The notes below the pieces were generated by a model. It was given only the letters and a program-made list of their open reading frames with translations. It was not told the origin of the DNA and did no database searches. Below are positions 47,363 to 58,261 of a stretch of 64,000 nt of DNA, piece after piece. This DNA comes from Conus ventricosus (Eukaryota > Mollusca > Gastropoda > Neogastropoda > Conidae): contig CM031610.1 of NCBI GenBank assembly GCA_018398815.1, forward strand, positions 38,532,798 to 38,596,797, read 5' to 3'. The number at the start of each line of letters is the position of its first letter. The first letter of the stretch is position 1. Made by a program: the position numbers and the translations under genes.

Positions 47363-48572
47363 CAGTGTTGATTCTGGTTTAAAAAAAGGGGGCCAAGGCC
47401 CCCTCACATAAAAAAGGGGCCCTAGGGTGAAAATGGGGGCCCTAAAACGCGTTGAAAATTGATTTTAAAGCTTAAAACACATGATACATTAGGGCCAAAG
47501 TAAACTAAAACAACAAAAAGAAAAAAGAAAAAGTTCTTTTTACAGAAAAGCACACACACCAAACACACAAGGTACACACACATTCTGAAACCCCCCTTGA
47601 AGACTTGTCTTTTTCTGGTGGTGCATGTATAGTGAGCTCCCTTTTTGGCGTCATACGCAAGGAGCAAGTTGTTGTACCTCATCATAGAATCCCGCAACTC
47701 TAAGACCCCCCAAATTTGGCTAATTGTTCCCTTTTTTGAAGGACATCATATTTTCAAGATTTTATACCTCAGTTTCACCTTAAGAAAACCCTTTAATGTG
47801 AAAAGTCACTGTGTACACCCTTACCATCACAACTGAAAGCTTTAAATACATATGTACGCCCAAGAACCCCTTCATTTCTTGTAGATCCTCCTATCCTTCT
47901 GTTGCTTCACTCTGCTGCAGAGCTGTGAAGTCATGGTCATTGATGGGAGGACCTTCACATTTGATGGTCATCAGCACATTGAGGCTGTCTTCTTTCAGCC
48001 TGTTTCTCCTGGCTGTCTTGATGGCATTTTGGGCACTGAAACCACGCTCACAGTCGGCAGTCGGCTTCGTTTTTACCATCTTCATTATCTTGCTGATCTT
48101 CGGGTTCACTGGCACTTTCAACCGTTTCGCCTCCGGCGTCGATCGGCTGAGACACGCTATCGCTTGACTGAGTAGCCGTAACGGTGGCTGTAGACTCATT
48201 ATCGGCTTCCAGCTGATGATCTTTAGATATATCAGTGCGTTTTTTCTTCGTGAAGGCGAAAGAAAACAGAGTGTTTGGCTTCGCGCGCTTCATCGTTGAA
48301 GCCGACATGAGGACTGTTGAACTGCCAGTACCGCTGATTGGCTCAACTGCTGCTTCTCGGCCAATGAAAAAAATTTGGTAGAACGCGCGTTCGGCTAAAG
48401 GAATTGCTCAGGAGGCTATACACACGGCAGCGGCGAAGCCGCGCTGGTTGTGCAAAAACGCGTTCGTTCTCTTTTTTTTTGCGGCTTTTGGGCCGCGTCT
48501 TTTGCGATTTTTTGCGGCCTTCAGAAAAATATTGCGGGAATCCCGCAAGGGCGCGCTCTAGAATCAACACTG
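47363..48572 (-). mobile_element. Non-autonomous hAT element, copy 1 (left end noisy)
   Basis: Starts CAGTGTTGATTCT and ends CTAGAATCAACACTG. The body matches copy 2 throughout, but the left 0.5 kb has many single-base deletions while the right part is essentially identical. It carries the same N-terminal and C-terminal transposase remnants on the minus strand. The flanking satellite at the right end shares the private variant ATTACTTCAC with copy 2, so the two copies arose by duplication of a block, not by independent insertions. Confidence 0.85.
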
Positions 48573-51500
48573 ACTCCTGGTCTTCTGTCGTGTCCATATC
48601 TCATTACTTCACAGCAGTGTACACTTTGAAACTATCATCAACTCCTTGTCTTCTGTCGTGTCCATATCTCATTATTTCACAGCAGTGTACACTTTGAAAC
48701 TATCATCAACTCCTTGTCTTCTGTCGTGTCCATATCTCATTATTTCACAGCAGTGTACACTGTGAAACTATCATCAACTCCTTGTCTTCTGTCGTGTCCA
48801 TATCTCATTATTTCACAGCAGTGTACACTGTGAAACTATCATCAACTCCTTGTCTTCTGTCGTGTCCATGTCTCATTATTTCACAGCAGTGTACACTGTG
48901 AAACTATCATCAACTCCTTGTCTTCTGTCGTGTCCATGTCTCATTATTTCACAGCAGTGTACACTTTGAAACTATCATCAACTCCTTGTCTTCTGTCGTG
49001 TCCATCTCTCATTATTTCACAGCAGTGTACACTGTGAAACTATCATCAACTCCTTGTCTTCTGTCGTGTCCATATCTCATTATTTCACAGCAGTGTACAC
49101 TGTGAAACTATCATCAACTCCTTGTCTTCTGTCGTGTCCATATCTCATTATTTCACAGCAGTGTACACTGTGAAACTATCATCAACTCCTTGTCTTCTGT
49201 CGTGTCCATATCTCATTATTTCACAGCAGTGTACACTGTGAAACTATCATCAACTCCTTGTCTTCTGTCGTGTCCATATCTCATTATTTCACAGCAGTGT
49301 ACACTGTGAAACTATCATCAACTCCTTGTCTTCTGTCGTGTCCATATCTCATTATTTCACAGCAGTGTACACTTTGAAACTATCATCAACTCCTTGTCTT
49401 CTGTCGTGTCCATATCTCATTATTTCACAGCAGTGTACACTGTGAAACTATCATCAACTCCTGGTCTTCTGTCGTGTCCATATCTCATTATTTCACAGCA
49501 GTGTACACTGTGAAACTATCATCAACTCCTGGTCTTCTGTCGTGTCCATATCTCATTATTTCACAGCAGTGTACACTGTGAAACTATCATCAACTCCTTG
49601 TCTTCTGTCGTGTCCATATCTCATTATTTCACAGTAGTGTACACTGTGAAACTATCATCAACTCCTTGTCTTCTGTCGTGTCCATATCTCATTATTTCAC
49701 AGCAGTGTACACTTTGAAACTATCATCAACTCCTTGTCTTCTGTCGTGTCCATGTCTCATTATTTCACAGCAGTGTACACTGTGAAACTATCATCAACTC
49801 CTTGTCTTCTGTCGTGTCCATATCTCATTATTTCACAGCAGTGTACACTGTGAAACTATCATCAACTCCTTGTCTTCTGTCATGTCCATATCTCATTATT
49901 TCACAGCAGTGTATACTGTGAAACTATCATCAACTCCTTGTCTTCTGTCGTGTCCATATCTCATTATTTCACAGCAGTGTACACTGTGAAACTATCATCA
50001 ACTTCTTGTCTTCTGTCGTGTCCATATCTCATTATTTCACAGCAGTGTACACTGTGAAACTATCATCAACTCCTGGTCTTCTGTCGTGTCCATATCTCAT
50101 TATTTCACAGCAGTGTACACTGTGAAACTATCATCAACTCCTGGTCTTCTGTCGTGTCCATATCTCATTATTTCACAGCAGTGTACACTGTGAAACTATC
50201 ATCAACTCCTTGTCTTCTGTCGTGTCCATATCTCATTATTTCACAGCAGTGTACACTGTGAAACTATCATCAACTCCTTGTCTTCTGTCGTGTCCATATC
50301 TCATTTTATTTCACAGCAGTGTACACTGTGAAACTATCATCAACTCCTTGTCTTCTGTCGTGTCCATATCTCATTATTTCACAGCAGTGTACACTTTGAA
50401 ACTATCATCAACTCCTTGTCTTCTGTCGTGTCCATGTCTCATCATTTCACAGCAGTGTACACTTTGAAACTATCATCAACTCCTTGTCTTCTGTCGTGTC
50501 CATATCTCATTATTTCAGAGCAGTGTACACTGTGAAACTATCATCAACTCCTTGTCTTCTGTCGTGTCCATATCTCATTATTTCACAGCAGTGTACACTG
50601 TGAAACTATCATCAACTCCTTGTCTTCTGTCGTGTCCATATCTCATTATTTCACAGCAGTGTACACTGTGAAACTATCATCAACTCCTTGTCTTCTGTCG
50701 TGTCCATATCTCATTATTTCACAGCAGTGTACACTGTGAAACTATCATCAACTCCTTGTCTTCTGTCGTGTCCATATCTCATTATTTCACAGCAGTGTAC
50801 ACTGTGAAACTATCATCAACTCCTTGTCTTCTGTCGTGTCCATATCTCATTATTTCACAGCAGTGTACAATGTGAAACTATCATCAACTCCTTGTCTTCT
50901 GTCGTGTCCATATCTCATTATTTCACAGCAGTGTACACTGTGAAACTATCATCAACTCCTTGTCTTCTGTCGTGTCCATATCTCATTATTTCACAGCAGT
51001 GTACACGTGAAACTATCATCAACTCCTTGTCTTCTGTCGTGTCCATATCTCATTATTTCACAGCAGTGTACACTGTGAAACTATCATCAACTCCTTGTCT
51101 TCTGTCGTGTCCATGTCTCATTATTTCACAGCTGTGTACATGTGAAACTATCATCAACTCCTTGTCTTCTGTCGTGTCCATGTCTCATTATTTCACAGCT
51201 GTGTACACTGTGAAACTATCATCAACTCCTTGTCTTCTGTCGTGTCCATGTCTCATTATTTCACAGCAGTGTACACTGTGAAACTATCATCAACTCCTTG
51301 TCTTCTGTCGTGTCCATGTCTCATTATTTCAGAGCAGTGTACACTGTGAAACTATCATCAACTCCTTGTCTTCTGTCGTGTCCATATCTCATTATTTCAG
51401 AGCAGTGTACACTGTGAAACTATCATCAACTCCTTGTCTTCTGTCGTGTCCATGTCTCATTATTTCACAGCAGTGTACACTGTGAAACTATCATCAACTC

Positions 51501-52053
51501 CTCAGTGTTGATTCTAGGATTTCAAAAAAGGGGGCCCAAGGGCCCCCTCACATAAAAAAAGGGGGCCCATAGGGTGAAAATGGGAGGCCCTCAAAACGCG
51601 TGAAAATTCAGATTTTAAAGCTTAATCACAATGATTACATTATGGCCAAAGTAAACTAAAACAACAAAAAGAAACAAGAAACGAGTTACATTTTATTACA
51701 GAAACGCACACACACACAACACACACACAGAGTACACACACATTCTGACACACCTTAGAAGACTTGTCTTTTTCTGGTGGTGCATGTACTCAGCTGAGCT
51801 CCCTTCTTGGCAGTCATACAGCAAGTGAGCAAGTCTGTTGTCACCTCATCATAGAATCCAGCAACTCTAAGCCTACCCCACAATTAGGCTAATTCAGTCT
51901 CTTTATATGAAGTGACCATCACTATTGTCAAGATTTATATACCATCAGTATCACCTTAAGAAAACCCTTTAACTGTGAAAAGTCACTGTGTACACCTTCA
52001 CCATACACAACTGAAAAGCTTTAAATACATATGTACAGCCCACAGAACTCCAT

Positions 52054-52383
52054 TCATTTCTTGTAGATCCTCCTATCCTTCTGTTGCTTCCACTCTGCTG
52101 CAGCAGCTGTGAAGTCATGGTCATTGATGGGAGGACCTTCACATTTGATGGTCATCAGCACATTGAGGCTGTCTTCTTTCAGCCTGTTTCTCCTGGCTGT
52201 CTTGATGGCATTTTGGGCACTGAAACCACGCTCACAGTCGGCAGTCGGCTTCGTTTTTACCATCTTCATTATCTTGCTGATCTTCGGGTTCACTGGCACT
52301 TTCAACCGTTTCGCCTCCGGCGTCGATCGGCTGAGACACGCTATCGCTTGACTGAGTAGCCGTAACGGTGGCTGTAGACTCAT
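52054..52383 (-). pseudogene. hAT transposase C-terminal dimerisation remnant
   Basis: The minus frame contains KTKPTADCERGFSAQNAIKT then ARRNRLKEDSLNVLMTIKCE then GPPINDHDFT, ending WKQQKDRRIYKK and stop. The order C-E-R-x-F-S, N-x-I-K-T, R-N-R-L and L-M-x-I-x-x-x-G-P is the hAT family C-terminal dimerisation signature, as in ZNF862-like proteins. Only about the last 75 residues are homologous; the upstream part of the frame is fused sequence read out of frame from the N-terminal segment. The RNase H-like catalytic region is absent. A noisier copy lies at 47891-48199. Confidence 0.8.
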
Positions 52384-52492
52384 TATCGGCTTCCAGCTGA
52401 TGATCTTTAGATATATCAGTGCGTTTTTTCTTCGTGAAGGCGAAAGAAAACAGAGTGTTTGGCTTCGCGCGCTTCATCGTTGAAGCCGACAT
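52232..52492 (-). pseudogene. hAT transposase N-terminal remnant
   Basis: Minus frame beginning MSASTMKRAKPNTLFSFAFT then KKKRTDISKDHQLEADNEST, then an acidic Ser/Thr-rich linker and a stop after EADCRL. An N-terminal 'KRxKxxxLxxFF-KK' stretch followed by acidic linker is common in hAT proteins of the ZNF862-like group. It overlaps the C-terminal remnant in another frame at a GCCGACTGCCGACT direct repeat, the probable deletion junction. The identical segment in copy 1 is at 48048-48308. Confidence 0.65.
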
Positions 52493-55400
52493 GAGGACTG
52501 TTGAACTGCCAGTACCGCTGATTGGCTCAACTGCTGCTTCTCGGCCAATGAAAAAATTTGGTAGAACGCGCGTTCGGCTAAAGGAATTGCTCAGGAGGCT
52601 ATACACACGGCAGCGGCGAAGCCGCGCTGGTTGTGCAAAAACGCGTTCGTTCTCTTTTTTTTTGCGGCTTTTGGGCCGCGTCTTTTGCGATTTTTTGCGG
52701 CCTTCAGAAAAATATTGCGGGAATCCCGCAAGGGCGCGCTCTAGAATCAACACTGACTCCTGGTCTTCTGTCGTGTCCATATCTCATTACTTCACAGCAG
52801 TGTACACTTTGAAACTATCATCAACTCCTTGTCTTCTGTCGTGTCCATATCTCATTATTTCACAGCAGTGTACACTTTGAAACTATCATCAACTCCTTGT
52901 CTTCTGTCGTGTCCATATCTCATTATTTCACAGCAGTGTACACTGTGAAACTATCATCAACTCCTTGTCTTCTGTCGTGTCCATATCTCATTATTTCACA
53001 GCAGTGTACACTGTGAAACTATCATCAACTCCTTGTCTTCTGTCGTGTCCATGTCTCATTATTTCACAGCAGTGTACACTGTGAAACTATCATCAACTCC
53101 TTGTCTTCTGTCGTGTCCATGTCTCATTATTTCACAGCAGTGTACACTTTGAAACTATCATCAACTCCTTGTCTTCTGTCGTGTCCATCTCTCATTATTT
53201 CACAGCAGTGTACACTGTGAAACTATCATCAACTCCTTGTCTTCTGTCGTGTCCATATCTCATTATTTCACAGCAGTGTACACTGTGAAACTATCATCAA
53301 CTCCTTGTCTTCTGTTGTGTCCATATCTCATTATTTCACAGCAGTGTACACTGTGAAACTATCATCAACTCCTTGTCTTCTGTCGTGTCCATATCTCATT
53401 ATTTCACAGCAGTGTACACTGTGAAACTATCATCAACTCCTTGTCTTCTGTCGTGTCCATATCTCATTATTTCACAGCAGTGTACACTGTGAAACTATCA
53501 TCAACTCCTTGTCTTCTGTCGTGTCCATATCTCATTATTTCACAGCAGTGTACACTTTGAAACTATCATCAACTCCTTGTCTTCTGTCGTGTCCATATCT
53601 CATTATTTCACAGCAGTGTACACTGTGAAACTATCATCAACTCCTTGTCTTCTGTCGTGTCCATATCTCATTATTTCACAGCAGTGTACACTGTGAAACT
53701 ATCATCAACTCCTGGTCTTCTGTCGTGTCCATATCTCATTATTTCACAGCAGTGTACACTGTGAAACTATCATCAACTCCTTGTCTTCTGTCGTGTCCAT
53801 ATCTCATTATTTCACAGTAGTGTACACTGTGAAACTATCATCAACTCCTTGTCTTCTGTCGTGTCCATATCTCATTATTTCACAGCAGTGTACACTTTGA
53901 AACTATCATCAACTCCTTGTCTTCTGTCGTGTCCATGTCTCATTATTTCACAGCAGTGTACACTGTGAAACTATCATCAACTCCTTGTCTTCTGTCGTGT
54001 CCATATCTCATTATTTCACAGCAGTGTACACTGTGAAACTATCATCAACTCCTTGTCTTCTGTCATGTCCATATCTCATTATTTCACAGCAGTGTATACT
54101 GTGAAACTATCATCAACTCCTTGTCTTCTGTCGTGTCCATATCTCATTATTTCACAGCAGTGTACACTGTGAAACTATCATCAACTCCTTGTCTTCTGTC
54201 GTGTCCATATCTCATTATTTCACAGCAGTGTACACTGTGAAACTATCATCAACTCCTTGTCTTCTGTCGTGTCCATATCTCATTTTATTTCACAGCAGAG
54301 TACACTGTGAAACTATCATCAACTCCTTGTCTTCTGTCGTGTCCATATCTCATTATTTCACAGCAGTGTACACTTTGAAACTATCATCAACTCCTTGTCT
54401 TCTGTCGTGTCCATGTCTCATCATTTCACAGCAGTGTACACTTTGAAACTATCATCAACTCCTTGTCTTCTGTCGTGTCCATATCTCATTATTTCAGAGC
54501 AGTGTACACTGTGAAACTATCATCAACTCCTTGTCTTCTGTCGTGTCCATATCTCATTATTTCACAGCAGTGTACACTGTGAAACTATCATCAACTCCTT
54601 GTCTTCTGTCGTGTCCATATCTCATTATTTCACAGCAGTGTACACTGTGAAACTATCATCAACTCCTTGTCTTCTGTCGTGTCCATATCTCATTATTTCA
54701 CAGCAGTGTACACTGTGAAACTATCATCAACTCCTTGTCTTCTGTCGTGTCCATATCTCATTATTTCACAGCAGTGTACACTGTGAAACTATCATCAACT
54801 CCTTGTCTTCTGTCGTGTCCATATCTCATTATTTCACAGCAGTGTACACTGTGAAACTATCATCAACTCCTTGTCTTCTGTCGTGTCCATATCTCATTAT
54901 TTCACAGCAGTGTACACTGTGAAACTATCATCAACTCCTTGTCTTCTGTCGTGTCCATATCTCATTATTTCACAGCAGTGTACACTGTGAAACTATCATC
55001 AACTCCTTGTCTTCTGTCGTGTCCATATCTCATTATTTCACAGCAGTGTACACTGTGAAACTATCATCAACTCCTTGTCTTCTGTCGTGTCCATATCTCA
55101 TTATTTCACAGCAGTGTACACTGTGAAACTATCATCAACTCCTTGTCTTCTGTCGTGTCCATATCTCATTATTTCAGAGCAGTGTACACTGTGAAACCAT
55201 CATCAACTCCTTGTCTTCTGTCGTGTCCATATCTCATTATTTCACAGCAGTGTACACTGTGAAACTATCATCAACTCCTTGTCTTCTGTCGTGTCCATAT
55301 CTCATTATTTCACAGCAGTGTACACTGTAAAACTATCATCAACTCCTTGTCTTCTGTCGTGTCCATATCTCATTATTTCACAGCAGTGTACACTGTGAAA

Positions 55401-57103
55401 CTATCATCAACTCCTTGTCTTCTGTCGTGTCCATATCTCATTATTTCACAGCAGTGTACACTGTGAAACTATCATCAACTCCTTGTCTTCTGTCGTGTCC
55501 ATATCTCATTATTTCAGAGCAGTGTACACTGTGAAACTATCATCAACTCCTTGTCTTCTGTCGTGTCCATATCTCATTATTTCACAGCAGTGTACACTTT
55601 GAAACTATCATCAACTCCTTGTCTTCTGTCGTGTCCATATCTCATTATTTCACAGCAGTGTACACTGTGAAACTATCATCAACTCCTTGTCTTCTGTCAT
55701 GTCCATATCTCATTATTTCACAGCAGTGTACACTTTGAAACTATCATCAACTCCTTGTCTTCTGTCGTGTCCATATCTCATTATTTCACAGCAGTGTACA
55801 CTGTAAAACTATCATCAACTCCTTGTCTTCTGTCGTGTCCATGTCTCATTATTTCAGAGCAGTGTACACTTTGAAACTATCATCTACTCCTTGTCTTCTG
55901 CCGTGTCCATGTCTCATTATTTCACAGCAGTGTACACTTTGAAACTATCATCAACTCCTTGTCTTCTGCCGTGTCCATATCTCATTATTTCACAGCAGTG
56001 TACACTGTGAAACTATCATCAACTCCTTGTCTTCTGTCGTGTCCATATCTCATTATTTCACAGCAGTGTACACTTTGAAACTATCATCAACTCCTTGTCT
56101 TCTGCCGTGTCCATATCTCATTATTTCACAGCAGTGTACACTATGAAACTATCATCAACTCCTTGTCTTCTGTCGTGTCCATATCTCATTATTTCACAGC
56201 AGTGTACACTGTGAAACTATCATCAACTCCTTGTCTTCTGTCGTGTCCATATCTCATTATTTCAGAGCAGTGTACACTGTGAAACTATCATCAATCCTTG
56301 TCTTCTGTCGTGTCCATATCTCATTATTTCAGAGCAGTGTACACTGTGAAACTATCATCAACTCCTTGTCTTCTGTCGTGTCCATATCTCATTATTTCAC
56401 AGCAGTGTACACTGTGAAACTATCATCAACTCCTTGTCTTCTGTCGTGTCCATATCTCATTATTTCACAGCAGTGTACACTGTGAAACTATCATCAACTC
56501 CTTGTCTTCTGTCGTGTCCATATCTCATTATTTCACAGCAGTGTACACTGTGAAACTATCATCAACTCCTTGTCTTCTGTCGTGTCCATATCTCATTATT
56601 TCACAGCAGTGTACACTGTGAAACTATCATCAACTCCTTGTCTTCTGTCGTGTCCATATCTCATTATTTCACAGCAGTGTACACTGTGAAACTATCATCA
56701 ACTCCTTGTCTTCTGTCGTGTCCATATCTCATTATTTCACAGCAGTGTACACTGTGAAACTATCATCAACTCCTTGTCTTCTGTCGTGTCCATATCTCAT
56801 TATTTCACAGCAGTGTACACTGTGAAACTATCATCAACTCCTTGTCTTCTGTCGTGTCCATATCTCATTATTTCACAGCAGTGTACACTGTGAAACTATC
56901 ATCAACTCCTTGTCTTCTGTCGTGTCCATATTCATTATTTCACAGCAGTGTACACTGTGAAACTATCATCAACTCCTTGTCTTCTGTCGTGTCCATATCT
57001 CATTATTTCACAGCAGTGTACACTGTGAAACTATCATCAACTCCTTGTCTTCTGTCGTGTCCATATCTCACTATTTCAGAGCACGATTACAAGGGCAGCT
57101 TAC

Positions 57104-57174
57104 CTCTTTGAGGGCCATCAGTTCACCCGTGCTCATGTTCACAGCAGTGTACACTTTACCAAACTGTCCCTCTC
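57104..57174 (-). CDS. MAP3K4: MAP3K4 exon: Gly-rich loop and ATP-binding Lys
   Basis: Acceptor tcttttcag, donor GAG then gtaagc; 71 bases. With the split Gly it reads GEGQFGKVYTAVNMSTGELM then ALKE. GxGxxGxV is the nucleotide-binding loop, and Lys in ALKE is the VAIK-type lysine. Human MAP3K4 reads GEGQYGKVYTCISVDTGELMAMKE. The exon encodes an essential part of the kinase yet sits between a (TG)n-rich intron and a satellite that starts 20 bases beyond its donor. Plus-strand bases 57138-57157 are identical to part of the satellite unit. Confidence 0.97.
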
Positions 57175-57250
57175 CTGAAAAGAACATGTGTAACCAGTGA
57201 AAATACACACCGACAAAGACACAGACTAGCACACACATGCATGTACCATG

Positions 57251-57255
<5 letters not shown>

Positions 57256-57288
<33 letters not shown>

Positions 57289-57335
57289 TACACACATACA
57301 CACACATACACACACACATACATGCACACAGAGCA
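57256..57335. repeat. (CA)n microsatellite; (TG)n in the MAP3K4 sense
   Basis: CA run with AT interruptions, 80-160 bases upstream of the 3' splice site of the Gly-loop exon in transcript sense. Confidence 0.95.
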
Positions 57336-57695
57336 GTCCATTGTAAAAAAAAATTTGCTGTGGGCAGTTATTTCGCATTCAGCACTCCAGTATTTTGCTG
57401 ACAACTGCATATGTCACCATGCAATGCAAGCACCACACTATGTGTGTATGTACATACACACACATATGATAGTGGAAAGGCTTGGTGTCAGTTTTATAAT
57501 GAATCTTTCCGACTACCAAGGTAGCCTGGTACATGCAGAAACCTGGCACAACATCACTCAGATGGCACTTTTGCTTCAAAATGCACCTTTGTAAGAAATA
57601 TGATAAAAGTGGGTGCACAAGTGTACAAGCACACACTGTACACAAATGTATCTGTATATGTGTACAAGTGCTGCATGTTTGACTGTGATAAGCGT

Positions 57696-57739
57696 GTGTG
57701 TGTGTGTATGTGTGTGTGTTATGTGTGTACGTACGTACG

Positions 57740-57797
<58 letters not shown>

Positions 57798-57815
57798 TAT
57801 GTGTGTGTGTGTGTT

Positions 57816-57910
<95 letters not shown>

Positions 57911-57948
57911 AAGCGTGTGTGTGAGAAAGCGTGTGTGTGTTTGCGAAA

Positions 57949-57988
<40 letters not shown>

Positions 57989-57990
57989 AT
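57696..57990. repeat. (TG)n microsatellite, about 290 bp; (CA)n in the MAP3K4 sense
   Basis: TG run with a GTAC block (57727-57743) and GA interruptions (57901-57930). It ends about 75 bases from the donor of the exon at 58064. Confidence 0.97.
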
Positions 57991-58063
57991 ATATGCCAGC
58001 ATTTGGGCTTGCATACACAAAATAGAAAGAGAGAAATGAATTGCTGTTCCATTCCTTCCTCAC

Positions 58064-58261
58064 CAATTTTGTTTCCCCGCTGCCAACGGAAGTTGACCCT
58101 CCGCACGTTGATTCGGTAGTCAGGCTCCCGTGCTTTGTTGGCCACTCGGCCAATGCGACTCTTCTCTCGCAGCAGAGCCTCCCTCTGTCTTTCCATGCGC
58201 AAGATCTCCTCACAGATCTGCTCTCGGCGTGACATCTGCGCTCGTATGTCTCCTGTTGAGA
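58064..58261 (-). CDS. MAP3K4: MAP3K4 exon: segment preceding the kinase domain
   Basis: Acceptor attcacag, donor ATTG then gtgagg; 198 bases, phase 1 in and phase 1 out. After a split codon it reads STGDIRAQMSRREQICEEIL then RMERQREALLREKSRIGRVA then NKAREPDYRINVRRVNFRWQ then RGNKI(G). The first half is a charged, probably coiled-coil helix. NFRWQRGNKIG immediately precedes the Gly loop as in all MAP3K4 proteins. The Met in AQM is internal, not a start. It is the most 5' exon I can identify; the long N-terminal regulatory region (GADD45-binding in vertebrates) must be encoded beyond base 64000. Confidence 0.93.

Larger units (their letters stand above)
51503..52755 (-). mobile_element. Non-autonomous hAT element, copy 2 (1253 bp)
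   Basis: Perfect 15-bp terminal inverted repeats CAGTGTTGATTCTAG, flanked by a direct ACTCCT on both sides (51497-51502 and 52756-52761). CAGTG termini are typical of hAT elements; the 6-bp duplication is shorter than the canonical 8. The interior codes on the minus strand for the two ends of a transposase (listed separately) with the catalytic core missing, so it would need a transposase in trans. Confidence 0.85.
44127..57083. repeat. 68-bp satellite array in the MAP3K4 intron, about 150 units
   Basis: Plus-strand unit: 'GTGAAACTATCATCAACTCC' 'TTGTCTTCTGTCGTGTCCAT' 'ATCTCATTATTTCACAGCAG' 'TGTACACT'. Three blocks (44127-47362, 48573-51502, 52756-57083) are separated by two hAT insertions. 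Most units are above 95 percent identical except in the noisy tract. The array ends 20 bases from the donor of the Gly-loop exon, and the unit shares a 20-base block with that exon. Open frames across it (MSSVVSISHYFTAVYTVKLS...) are artefacts. Confidence 0.98.

Noticed and set aside
52232..52780. 182-codon minus frame starting MDTTEDQESVLILERALAG
   Set aside because: The first residues are translated from satellite and element terminus. Only the part from 52492 downward resembles a hAT N-terminus.
44127..57083. CRISPR-like array
   Set aside because: Units are contiguous 68-bp tandem repeats without unique spacers, in a eukaryotic intron.
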